From positions 1 to 64,000 of the forward strand of contig DATNDU010000031.1 of NCBI GenBank assembly GCA_035606915.1: DNA of 64,000 nt, given 5' to 3'. Positions 55,900 through 63,851 of the stretch are shown in pieces (within the stretch, counting starts at the first letter, position 1; each line of letters starts with the position of its first letter). The DNA comes from Roseiarcus sp035606915 (lineage in GTDB: Bacteria > Pseudomonadota > Alphaproteobacteria > Rhizobiales > Beijerinckiaceae). Under the pieces are notes generated by a model. The model made no database searches. It saw only the letters and a program-made list of their open reading frames with translations, and was not told where the DNA came from. Both the position numbers and the translations under genes were made by a program.

Positions 55900-58629
55900 A
55901 TGGCGCAATGGTCGCGCCACCAGTCGCGCCTCGTCGCGGCTTCCGGTCTCGCCGTTGCGCTCGCCGCCGCCGCGCCGGCGCGCGCTGACAGCGGCTATGT
56001 CGGCGACATGCCGATCTTCGCCGGCCCTGCCGACGCTTATGACAACAGCGGCGCGACGGTGTGGACGGGAGCGCACGCTTACGCGACGGTAAGCAACCCC
56101 GCCGGCGCCTCGATCCTCAATCAGGGCGCGGCAAGCGGCGCGGTCGTCGGCAACGGCGGCGTCATCCGCAACTCAGCCGGCGCGACTTGGAGCGGCGCCG
56201 TCGCCGCCGGCGCCAACATCCCCGGCGCCGAGGTTGTCAACCAGGGTCAGTGGAACGGCGCCCTCGACAACGCCGGCGGCGACATCGACAATTCCGGGAC
56301 CGCCGCCTCGGTCAACAATGCCGCCGGCGTTTTCGCCAACGAGGGCAAGGTGACGGGCGACCTCGTCAACAACGGCCAGGCGACCAATTCCGGGGCGATC
56401 GAGGGCAAGACGGTCAATGGCTCGCTGTTGGTCAACAACGCCGCCGGCACGCTCGCCGGCGGCCTGACCGACACTGGCTCGACCACCAACAGCGGCGCCA
56501 TCGCCGGCGGGGTGACCGAGAGCGGCGCCTTCGTCAACAATTCCGGCGGCGTCGTCAGCGGCGGCCTGACGTTGACCAGCGGCTCGGCGGTCAACAATGG
56601 CGTGATCGCCGGCGGCGCCAGCGTCAGCGCCGGCGCCTTCACCGACAACGACCTCGTTAAAGGCGGCGTCACGGTGGCCGGGTCGCAAGCCAGCTTCACC
56701 GTCAACGGCGCGGTCAAGGGCGGCGCCACGATCGCGGCGGGTTCCCTGATCGTCAATTCCGCCGGCGCGATCACCGGCCGCGTTGCCAACGCCGCGAGCC
56801 TGGCGAACGCCGGCACGATCGACGGCCCGGTGGCCAATTCCGGCGCCTTCGTCAACGACGGGGTCGTCAACGGCGCCGTCAAGCAGAGCGGCGGCCAGAC
56901 CACCAACAACGGCGCCATCCACGGCGCCGCCGCCTTCGTCGGCGGCGTCGCGGTCAACAACGGCGCCATCGCCGGCGCGACGACGGTGGGCGCCAAGGCG
57001 TCGCTGGCAAACAACGGATTTATCGGCGGCGGCCTCGGCAATTGGGGGCAGTTCACCGAGAACGCCGCTGGCGTCGTCAAGGGCGCGTTTTTCAGCAGCG
57101 GCCAGGCGACGATCAACGGCGACCTCGCGGGCGGCGCGACCAACAGCGGCGAGATGGCGGTCAACGCCTCGGGTACGGTCGAGAACGGCCTCATCATCAA
57201 CGGCGGCGCGGTCAACAATGCCGGCGTCGTCAGCGGCGGCGCGGTCGTCCGCGCCGGCAAGCTGACGACCACCGGCGTCATCGCCGGCGGCCTCGCCGAC
57301 GCCGGACTGGTCGAGGCGACGGGGGCGATCTCCGGCCCGATCTCCATCACCGGCAAGCTCGTCGTCGGCGACGGCGCGGCGAGCGGCGCGCGGCTGACGA
57401 TCGCGCCGGGCTCGACCGTCAGCGGCGTCATCACCCTGCCGGTCGATCTTTCGACGGGCGCGTCGAACTTCCTTTCCGCCAAGGGCGCCGCGCTCGGCGC
57501 CGCCAGGCTCGATCTCGCCGGCAATCTCGTCAACGCCACCGGCGCCTATTGGGGCTCGCTGAGCCTTTCGGATGCGCCGGTTGCATTGACCGAGGCGGCC
57601 AAGGCGGCGCTGGCGGCGGCGAGCGGGCCGCTCTACCAATATTCGGCCCCGACCGGGCTCAGCGTCGTGCAGACGATCAATCCCGGCCTCGGCGTCACCG
57701 CCTCGCAGGTCGCGGTCGCCGCCGCGACCGCCTTCGCCGAGGCGCTGGCGCCGCCGCCGGCCGATTTCGAGCCCGCTCCAGCCGACGCGACGCCCAATCT
57801 CGGCGCCGGCGCGGTGTGGTCGCGCGGCTTCGGCGCCTCGTTGACGCTGTCGGGCGCCAACCACGCCGGCAGTGGCCCGGCGTTCGACGCGACGCGGCTC
57901 TCCACCGGCCTCGCCGGCGGCGCCATCGGCGTCGAATACGGCCTGCACAATATCCAGAATTCCGGCCTCAGCCTGCGCCTCGGCGCGGAAGCTGGCGCGG
58001 CGGCGGGGCGGGTGACGGATGCGGCGGGGTCCGGCGCCTCGGCGGCGATCCATATCCCATTCGTCGGCGCCTACGCCGCCTTGAGCGGTCTCGGCTTCAC
58101 CGGGCGCGTCGAGGCGCGCTACACCATCGTAAACATGCAATTCACCAACGCGCCGCTCGCCGTGTTCGGCCAGAGCCAGCGCGCCGCCGGCATGAGCTAT
58201 GCAGCTGAGGCGAGCTACCGCATCCCCGCCGGCGCGCTCTATGTCGAGCCCTTGGCCGGCGTCAGTCTGAGCCGCCTCGCCATCAATGACGAGCCGACCA
58301 ATGTCGGCGATCTCTCCTTCGGCCTGGCGCGACTCACGCTCGGCCACGCGGGGCTGAAGATCGGCGGCGATTTCGCCGCCGGCGGGCTCGCCTGGCGCCC
58401 GTTTGCGATGGCCTCGATGTGGCGGGAATGGCTGAGCGGGGCGACGATCGCCGTGCCGCAGGGGCCGACGATCACGCCGACCGACCTTGGAGAATTCGCC
58501 GAGGTCGGGTTCGGGGCGTCGGCGACGCTGGCGCATTCGGGGTTTTCGGGCTTCGGCCAGGGCGCCTGGGCCTTCGGGCCCAAAATCTCCGGCTTGGCGG
58601 CGACCGGCGGGCTGAGGCTCGATTTCTGA
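55900..58629 (+). CDS. Repeat-rich autotransporter (type V secretion)
   Basis: A 909-residue outer-membrane autotransporter. A signal peptide (SRLVAASGLAVALAAAAPARA) is followed by a passenger of about 590 residues. The passenger is made of degenerate short repeats of the type VNNGAIAGG / TNSGAIEG / NNAGVVSGG, expected to form a beta-helix. A Pro/Ala linker (PPPADFEPAPADATP) leads to a C-terminal beta-barrel of about 280 residues starting NLGAGAVWSRGFG and ending with Phe (GLRLDF). ATG 55900 gives the cleanest signal peptide; an upstream TTG 55834 lies inside a palindrome and is rejected. The passenger has almost no Cys and no protease motif. It may be an adhesin. Confidence 0.88.
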   Translation: MAQWSRHQSRLVAASGLAVALAAAAPARADSGYVGDMPIFAGPADAYDNSGATVWTGAHAYATVSNPAGASILNQGAASGAVVGNGGVIRNSAGATWSGAVAAGANIPGAEVVNQGQWNGALDNAGGDIDNSGTAASVNNAAGVFANEGKVTGDLVNNGQATNSGAIEGKTVNGSLLVNNAAGTLAGGLTDTGSTTNSGAIAGGVTESGAFVNNSGGVVSGGLTLTSGSAVNNGVIAGGASVSAGAFTDNDLVKGGVTVAGSQASFTVNGAVKGGATIAAGSLIVNSAGAITGRVANAASLANAGTIDGPVANSGAFVNDGVVNGAVKQSGGQTTNNGAIHGAAAFVGGVAVNNGAIAGATTVGAKASLANNGFIGGGLGNWGQFTENAAGVVKGAFFSSGQATINGDLAGGATNSGEMAVNASGTVENGLIINGGAVNNAGVVSGGAVVRAGKLTTTGVIAGGLADAGLVEATGAISGPISITGKLVVGDGAASGARLTIAPGSTVSGVITLPVDLSTGASNFLSAKGAALGAARLDLAGNLVNATGAYWGSLSLSDAPVALTEAAKAALAAASGPLYQYSAPTGLSVVQTINPGLGVTASQVAVAAATAFAEALAPPPADFEPAPADATPNLGAGAVWSRGFGASLTLSGANHAGSGPAFDATRLSTGLAGGAIGVEYGLHNIQNSGLSLRLGAEAGAAAGRVTDAAGSGASAAIHIPFVGAYAALSGLGFTGRVEARYTIVNMQFTNAPLAVFGQSQRAAGMSYAAEASYRIPAGALYVEPLAGVSLSRLAINDEPTNVGDLSFGLARLTLGHAGLKIGGDFAAGGLAWRPFAMASMWREWLSGATIAVPQGPTITPTDLGEFAEVGFGASATLAHSGFSGFGQGAWAFGPKISGLAATGGLRLDF

Positions 58630-58730
58630 CAGGGTTTTCACCGAGACGGGCGCCTCTCGCGCATTGGCTATGGCGCGTTGCGCCGGCGGGCGTATTCTGA
58701 TCGTGTGCGCCGCTTTCACGGACCCGAGCC

Positions 58731-59423
58731 TTGCCCATCGACCTCATCTGCCTCGACGCCGACGACACGCTTTGGGGCCACGAAAGCTTCTTCCAGGACG
58801 CCGCGCGCCGCTATTGCGAGTTGCTGGCGCCGTTCGCCGATCGCCGCGATATCGAGACCCGCCTGTGCGAGGCCGAGGACCGCAACCTGCACATCTATGG
58901 TTACGGCGTGAAGGGCTTCACGCTGTCGATGATGGAGACGGCGCTGGAGATTGCCGGCGAGGCTTTGCCGGCGGCGATCGTCAAGCAGTTGCTCGACATC
59001 GGCCGCGATCTCATGCGCCATCCGATCGCGCTGCTGCCGAGCGTCAAGGAGACGCTGCCGCGGCTGGCGGCGCGCGGGCGGCTGGTGCTGGTGACCAAGG
59101 GCGATCTGTTCCACCAGGAATCCAAGCTCGCCGCCTCCGGTCTCGGCGAGCATTTCGATGGCGTCGAGATCGTCAGCGAAAAGACGGCGGCGACTTACGC
59201 CCGCATCTTCGCGCGCTACGGCGCGGCGCCGCGGAGCGCGGTGATGGCCGGCAATTCGCTGCGCTCGGACGTCTGGCCGGCGCTCGCCGCCGGGGCTTTC
59301 GCCGTGCATATCCCGCATGAGGTCGAATGGGCGCACGAACGCGCCGAGACGCCGCAGGGCGAACCGCGTTTCGCCCGACTCGCCGCGCTGGCCGAATTGC
59401 CGGAATGGCTGGCGCGGCGCTAA
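58731..59423 (+). CDS. HAD-superfamily hydrolase
   Basis: A 230-residue HAD phosphatase. Motif I is LICLDADDTLWG (nucleophile and acid Asp), motif II is RLVLVTKGD, motif III Lys is in IVSEKTAA, and motif IV is AVMAGNSLRSDVWPALAAGA. The helical cap lies at about 15-95, so this is a subfamily I enzyme resembling YjjG/phosphoglycolate-type phosphatases. The start is TTG 58731; no ATG is available before MMETALE. The next gene follows by 23 bases in the same direction. The substrate is unknown. Confidence 0.87.
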   Translation: MPIDLICLDADDTLWGHESFFQDAARRYCELLAPFADRRDIETRLCEAEDRNLHIYGYGVKGFTLSMMETALEIAGEALPAAIVKQLLDIGRDLMRHPIALLPSVKETLPRLAARGRLVLVTKGDLFHQESKLAASGLGEHFDGVEIVSEKTAATYARIFARYGAAPRSAVMAGNSLRSDVWPALAAGAFAVHIPHEVEWAHERAETPQGEPRFARLAALAELPEWLARR

Positions 59424-59446
59424 GCTCGGCGCAGAGGAGGAAAAGC

Positions 59447-60769
59447 TTGTCGCTCTACGATCAGTTGCGGGCGCGCGCCGAAGCCGGCCGGCCGGTGCGC
59501 GTCGGCCTCATCGGCGCCGGCAAGTTCGGCTCGATGTTTTTGGCGCAGGCGCGCCGCACGCCGGGCCTACAGGTGCTGGGCATCGCCGATCTCGCGCCCG
59601 CCAAGGCGCGCGCCGCGCTCGCCCGCGTCGGCTGGCCGCCCGAGGCCTATGCCGCGCGCAGTTTCGCCGAGGCCGCCGCGAGCGGCGCGACCTACATTGG
59701 CGACGACGCGCAGGCGCTGATCCGCGCCGACGGGCTCGACGTGCTGGTCGAGGCGACCGGCGATCCCGGCGCCGGCCTTCGTCACGCCGCGCTGGCGCTC
59801 GATCACGGCCGCCATGTCGTGATGGTCAATGTCGAGGCCGACGCGCTCGCCGGCCCGGTGCTGGCGGCGCGGGCGCGGGCGGCGGGGCTCGTCTACTCGC
59901 TCGCCTATGGCGACCAGCCGGCGCTGATCGCCGAACTCGTCGATTGGGCGCGCAGCGCCGGCTTCGAGGTCGTCGCCGCCGGCAAGGGCACGAAATACCT
60001 GCCCGCTTATCACGCCTCGACGCCGCAGACGGTGTGGGGCCATTACGGCTTTTCGGCCGAACAGGTCGCCTCCGGCGATTTCAACGCCCGCATGTTCAAC
60101 TCGTTTCTCGACGGCACGAAATCGGCGATCGAGATGGCGGCGGTCGCCAACGCCTGCGCACTCTTGCCGCCCGACGACGGCCTCGGCTTCCCGCCCTGCG
60201 GGGTCGACGATCTCGCTGAGGTGCTGAAGCCCCGCGCCGAGGGCGGGCGTGGCGTGGTGGAGGTGGTCTCGTCGCTGGAGCGCGACGGCCGCCCGGTCGC
60301 CCGCGATCTGCGCTGGGGCGTCTATGTCGTGATCGCCGCGGCCGACGATTATGTGCGCCGCTGCTTCGCCGATTACGGGCTCAAATGCGACGCCAGCGGC
60401 CGCTACGCCGCGACCTACAAACCGTTCCATCTCATCGGCCTGGAGCTTGGAATCAGCGTCGCCAGCGCCGCCTTGCGCGGCGAGGCGACAGGGCAGGCGC
60501 GGGCCTTTTCGGGCGATGCCGTGGCGGTGGCCAAGCGCGCGCTGCAAGCTGGCGAGACGCTCGACGGCGAGGGCGGCTTCACCGTCTGGGGCAAGCTGAT
60601 TCCGGCGGCGCGCTCGCTCCGCGAAGGCGCGCTGCCAATTGGCCTCGCGCATGGCGTGAAGCTGCGCCACGCGGTCGCCGCCGGGCAGAGGCTGCGCTGG
60701 GCCGATGTCGAGATCGACGCCGCCGACGCGGCGGTGAAGCTGCGACGGCAAATGGAGGCCGGCGCTTGA
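59447..60769 (+). CDS. NAD(P)-dependent oxidoreductase with C-terminal SAF domain
   Basis: A 440-residue protein. The N-terminal Rossmann fold reads VRVGLIGAGKFGSMFLAQ at about 16-33, like homoserine dehydrogenase or Gfo/Idh enzymes. The middle domain includes AAGKGTKYLPAYHASTP, and the C-terminus (about 340-440) is a SAF domain (LHAGETLDGEGGFTVWGKLIPA-like; LPIGLAHGVKLRHAVAAGQ). TTG 59447 has an excellent GAGGAGG ribosome site. It is probably in an operon with the HAD gene. Such proteins are often mislabelled as flagellar FlgA because of the SAF domain. The reaction is unknown. Confidence 0.83.
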   Translation: MSLYDQLRARAEAGRPVRVGLIGAGKFGSMFLAQARRTPGLQVLGIADLAPAKARAALARVGWPPEAYAARSFAEAAASGATYIGDDAQALIRADGLDVLVEATGDPGAGLRHAALALDHGRHVVMVNVEADALAGPVLAARARAAGLVYSLAYGDQPALIAELVDWARSAGFEVVAAGKGTKYLPAYHASTPQTVWGHYGFSAEQVASGDFNARMFNSFLDGTKSAIEMAAVANACALLPPDDGLGFPPCGVDDLAEVLKPRAEGGRGVVEVVSSLERDGRPVARDLRWGVYVVIAAADDYVRRCFADYGLKCDASGRYAATYKPFHLIGLELGISVASAALRGEATGQARAFSGDAVAVAKRALQAGETLDGEGGFTVWGKLIPAARSLREGALPIGLAHGVKLRHAVAAGQRLRWADVEIDAADAAVKLRRQMEAGA

Positions 60770-60779
60770 CGGCGAGATA

Positions 60780-60799
60780 TGCCTGACTAAAGTCAGGCA
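60780..60799. promoter_or_regulatory. Perfect 20-bp operator overlapping the MarR-GNAT leader
   Basis: TGCCTGACT, AA, AGTCAGGCA is an inverted repeat with perfect 9-bp arms, ending 2 bases before the ATG of the MarR-GNAT gene. It would cover the ribosome-binding region, so a bound MarR protein could block its own transcription; an RNA hairpin at the same place could also hide the start site. Confidence 0.7.
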
Positions 60800-60801
60800 T
60801 T

Positions 60802-61671
60802 ATGCCGCTCAACCCCGTCTCCCGCTTCCGCCGTTTCGCGCGCGCCGTCACCGTCGAGGTCGGGGCGCTCGACGCCTCGTTTCTCGGCCGTGGCCGGCCG
60901 CTCGGCGCGGCGCGCGTGCTCAATGCGATCGGCAGCGGCCGTGGCGAGGTCGGCGAGGTCAGGGACGCGTTCAAGCTCGATTCCGGGCAGATGAGCCGGC
61001 TGTTGCGGGCTCTGGAGGACGAGGGCCTGATCGAGACGGCGCCGGACGCAGACGACGCGCGCCGCCGCGTCGCCCGGCTGACCGCAGCCGGCGCGGCGGA
61101 GTTTGCGGCCTACGAGGCGCTGTCCGACGCGCGCGCCGAGGCGGCGCTCGCCCGCGCTCCCGACGCCGAGCGGCTGCTGGCGGCGATGGACCTCATCGTG
61201 GCGGCGCTCGGCGCCGCGTCGATCGCGGAGATCGACCCGCGAGCGCCGGCGGCGCATCATGCTCTGGCGCAATATTATGCGGAATTGGCGCAGCGTTTCC
61301 CGGGCGGCTTCGAGGTTTCGCGCTCGCGCGATCCCGATGCCGCCGACATGATCGCGCCGCGCGGGGCGTTCCTGGTCGCTGACGTCGATGGCCTGCCGCT
61401 TGGCTGCGTCGGGCTGAAGGGCAATGGCGGCGAGGTCGGCGAGATCAAGCGCTTGTGGGTTTCGCCGCTGGCGCGCGGCCAGGGGCTGGCGCGCCGGCTG
61501 ATGGCGGCGACCGAGGCGCGGGCGCGGGCGTTGGGGATCGCGGTGCTGCGGCTCGACACCAACCGCGCGTTGCCCGAGGCGGCGGCGCTCTACCGGCGCG
61601 GCGACTGGGTGGAAATCGAGCGCTTCAACGATGATCCCTATGCGCAGGTGTTTTTCGAGAAGCGGCTGTGA
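60802..61671 (+). CDS. MarR-type regulator fused to a GNAT acetyltransferase
   Basis: A 289-residue two-domain protein. Residues 1-140 are a MarR winged helix (LGAARVLNAIGSGRGEVGEV; KLDSGQMSRLLRALEDEGLIE; DADDARRRVARLT with the wing). Residues 150-289 are a GNAT domain (LVADVDGLPLGCVGLKG; EIKRLWVSPLARGQGLARRLM with the acetyl-CoA loop; YRRGDWVEIERFNDDPYAQVFFEK). MarR-GNAT fusions are known as acyl-CoA-sensing or self-acetylating regulators, but targets are rarely defined. The ATG at 60802 lies directly behind a perfect palindrome, strongly suggesting autoregulation. Confidence 0.88.
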   Translation: MPLNPVSRFRRFARAVTVEVGALDASFLGRGRPLGAARVLNAIGSGRGEVGEVRDAFKLDSGQMSRLLRALEDEGLIETAPDADDARRRVARLTAAGAAEFAAYEALSDARAEAALARAPDAERLLAAMDLIVAALGAASIAEIDPRAPAAHHALAQYYAELAQRFPGGFEVSRSRDPDAADMIAPRGAFLVADVDGLPLGCVGLKGNGGEVGEIKRLWVSPLARGQGLARRLMAATEARARALGIAVLRLDTNRALPEAAALYRRGDWVEIERFNDDPYAQVFFEKRL

Positions 61672-61789
61672 CGCGACGGGTTTTCCCTTTCGCGGCTCGA
61701 CGCGTGAAGGGGTCGCCGCCTAGAGGCTAAGGCCCGCTTTTCCTCAACAGAACCGGTGGTTTCGAAGGGCGGCCCCTCGGAACAGCGAT

Positions 61790-61878
61790 AGGTCATTCAT
61801 ACATGATAATATAGTATATAAATGCATATTACCTTCTTGTTGTGAAAATAAAATTCTTCTCTATATTGCGAGCGTGAA
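61790..61878 (+). promoter_or_regulatory. AT-rich leader/promoter of a small membrane protein
   Basis: An unusually AT-rich tract in a very GC-rich region (for example ATGATAATATAGTATATAAA near 61802-61821). TTGTTG near 61836-61841 followed by a TATATT box near 61861-61866 is a possible promoter pair, though the spacing is long. No gene fits inside it. Confidence 0.4.
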
Positions 61879-61902
61879 ATGTGCGGCGACGCGGAGCCGG
61901 TC

Positions 61903-61998
61903 ATGGCTATGCTGATTTTTCTCGCAGGTTTGGCGATGGGCGCGGCCTTCGGCCTCGCCGTGCTTGGCGCGGTGGTTTTGAGACCCGGGCGCGCCTGA
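61903..61998 (+). CDS. Tiny single-span membrane protein, 31 aa
   Basis: MAMLIFLAGLAMGAAFGLAV begins a 31-codon frame that continues with a short hydrophobic run and a basic end (LRPGRA). This is the composition of a one-helix small membrane protein with a cytoplasmic C-terminus. ATG 61903 follows CGGAG at good spacing; ATG 61879 would give 39 residues. The AT-rich leader immediately upstream supports expression. It is convergent with the patatin gene, 8 bases away. Nothing is known of its role. Confidence 0.5.
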   Translation: MAMLIFLAGLAMGAAFGLAVLGAVVLRPGRA

Positions 61999-62006
61999 CC
62001 CGGCTC

Positions 62007-63020
62007 TCAGTCCGTCGCCGGTTTTTGCAGCGTCGCCGCGATGTCGAGCGTCGAGCGCTCGCCGATCGCGGCGTAGTTCTGCTCCAGCCATAGCTTGGCG
62101 CTGTCGCGGCCGAGATCGCGCAATTGCTGGAGGAAGCGCCACGAGATGTCGAATTTGGAGCTTGGCGGATAATCCTCCAGCTTGCCGTGGCCGCCGATGC
62201 GGTGCAGGCGCTCCAGCCGGTAGCGGGGGCTGTTCAGCACGCCCTCGCGGACCAGCCGGGCGACGAAATCGGCGGCGCGCAGTTCCGCCAGCAGGCTGGC
62301 GTTGAACGTGATCTCGTCGATGCGATTGCTGATCGCGTCCGGCGTCTGCGGTGTGTCTTTGCGCGTGATCGGATTGATCTGCACGATGATCGCGTCGCGG
62401 CAGTCGGTCTCGTAAAACAACGGCCACAGCGGCGGATTGCCGGAATAGCCGCCATCCCAATAAGGCTCGCCGTCGATGACAGCGGCCTGGAACAGATGCG
62501 GCAGCGTCGCCGAAGCAATGACGTGCTCGGGGGTGAGTACGTCGCGGCGGAAAATGGTCCCCATGCCGGTGCGCACGTTGGTGGCGGCGACGAACAGTTT
62601 TGGCCCGTCGCCTTGGCGCAGTTTCTCGAAATCCACCAGCGCCGCCAGGGTGTCGCGCAGCGGATTGATGTTGAAGGGATTGAAGGCGTAAGGCGTACTC
62701 GCCTGCGCAGCGGCGTCCGCCACCGAGGCCGGCGCAAACATCACCCTCCACATCGATGCCCAGGCGTCGACGACCGGGATCGTCGCGCCGGGCCCACTCT
62801 CCAGCGCCAGTGCGCGCCAGAATTTCGTCAGCTTCGCCCGCGCCTGCTCGCGCCCTTCGGCGAGCCCCGCCGCCATCACCACCGCGTTCATGGCGCCGGA
62901 ACTGGCGCCACTGACGCCGGCGATCTCCAGCCGCTCGTCCTCCAGGATGGCGTCGAGCGCCCCCCAGGCGAAGGCGCCGTGCGCGCCGCCGCCTTGCAGC
63001 GCCAGATTGACCCGCTTCAC
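62007..63020 (-). CDS. Patatin-like phospholipase family protein
   Basis: A 337-residue patatin-fold acyl hydrolase. The oxyanion motif is LALQGGGAHGAFAWGAL at about 7-23, the nucleophile Ser is in SGASSGAMN, and the Asp of the dyad is in YWDGGYSGNPPL. GTG 63020 overlaps the stop of the 3-hydroxybutyrate dehydrogenase gene as GTGA, so the two are translationally coupled. This pair is common in alphaproteobacteria and suggests a role in lipid or polyhydroxybutyrate turnover, for instance as an intracellular esterase. Confidence 0.93.
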   Translation of the reverse strand: MKRVNLALQGGGAHGAFAWGALDAILEDERLEIAGVSGASSGAMNAVVMAAGLAEGREQARAKLTKFWRALALESGPGATIPVVDAWASMWRVMFAPASVADAAAQASTPYAFNPFNINPLRDTLAALVDFEKLRQGDGPKLFVAATNVRTGMGTIFRRDVLTPEHVIASATLPHLFQAAVIDGEPYWDGGYSGNPPLWPLFYETDCRDAIIVQINPITRKDTPQTPDAISNRIDEITFNASLLAELRAADFVARLVREGVLNSPRYRLERLHRIGGHGKLEDYPPSSKFDISWRFLQQLRDLGRDSAKLWLEQNYAAIGERSTLDIAATLQKPATD

Positions 63021-63802
63021 GCCGCCGTCCAGCCGCCGTCGATCGACATATTCGCGCCGGTGATCTGCTGCGCCGCGTCCGAGCAGAGGTAGCAGACGAG
63101 CGCGGCGACCTCCTCGACGGTGACGAATTGCTTGGTCGGCTGCGCCGCCAGCATCACGTCGTTGACGACCTGTTCGCGCGTCAGGCCGCGCACCTTCATC
63201 GTATCGGCGACCTGGCCCGCCACCAGCGGCGTCCACACATAGCCGGGCGACACGCAATTGGCCGTGACCCCGAAAGTGGCGAGTTCCAGCGCCGCCGTCT
63301 TGGTGAGGCCGGCCAGGCCATGCTTGGCCGCGACATAGGCCGATTTGAACGGCGAGGCGACGAGGCTGTGGGCGCTCGCCGTGTTGACGATGCGCCCCCA
63401 CTTGCGCGCCTTCATGCCGGGAATGGCGGCGCGCATGGTGTGGAAGGCCGACGACAGGTTGATGGCGAGGATGGCGTTCCACTTCTCGATGGGGAAATCC
63501 TCTATGGCCGAGACGAACTGGATGCCGGCATTGTTGACGAGGATGTCGACGCCGCCGAGCGCCTGCTCGGCGCGTTTGACCATGGTGGCGATTTCGTCGG
63601 GCTTCGACATATCGGCGCCGTCGTGCAGCGCCTTGACGCCGAACTCGGAGGCGATCGCCGCACGCTCCCGCTCGATCGTCGCCGCTTCGCCGAAGCCGTT
63701 GATGACGACGTCGGCGCCTTGCGCGGCGAGCCCGCGTGCGATGGCGAGGCCGATGCCGCTGGTCGACCCCGTGACGAGAGCGCGGCGGGTTTTGAGCGAC
63801 AT
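63017..63802 (-). CDS. bdhA: 3-hydroxybutyrate dehydrogenase
   Basis: A 261-residue SDR oxidising (R)-3-hydroxybutyrate to acetoacetate with NAD+. The cofactor motif is LVTGSTSGIGLAIARGLA, NNAGIQFVS is the NAG motif, Ser is in NTASAHSLVASP, and YVAAKHG supplies Tyr-Lys. TANCVSPGYVWTPLV and the C-terminal ITGANMSIDGGWTAA are highly typical of the enzyme. The ATG at 63802 follows AAGGAG; the frame to 63997 is not coding. It is first in an operon with the patatin and forms part of PHB degradation. Confidence 0.95.
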   Translation of the reverse strand: MSLKTRRALVTGSTSGIGLAIARGLAAQGADVVINGFGEAATIERERAAIASEFGVKALHDGADMSKPDEIATMVKRAEQALGGVDILVNNAGIQFVSAIEDFPIEKWNAILAINLSSAFHTMRAAIPGMKARKWGRIVNTASAHSLVASPFKSAYVAAKHGLAGLTKTAALELATFGVTANCVSPGYVWTPLVAGQVADTMKVRGLTREQVVNDVMLAAQPTKQFVTVEEVAALVCYLCSDAAQQITGANMSIDGGWTAA

Positions 63803-63840
63803 GGCGGACTCCTTCCGTTGGCGCCGCAGGCTATAGGTTA

Positions 63841-63851
63841 TTGCAGTGCAA
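63841..63851. promoter_or_regulatory. TTGCA-G-TGCAA palindrome upstream of bdhA
   Basis: An 11-bp palindrome with 5-bp arms, 38 bases upstream of the bdhA ATG. TGC/GCA-rich palindromes of this kind recall PhaR (PHB-responsive repressor) sites, which would fit a PHB mobilisation operon. A single short site can occur by chance. Confidence 0.4.

Noticed and set aside
56173..58719. 848-codon minus-strand frame opposite the autotransporter
   Set aside because: It arises from the high GC and repeated GGC codons of the autotransporter; the translation is low-complexity Arg/Ala/Gly/Asp with no domain.
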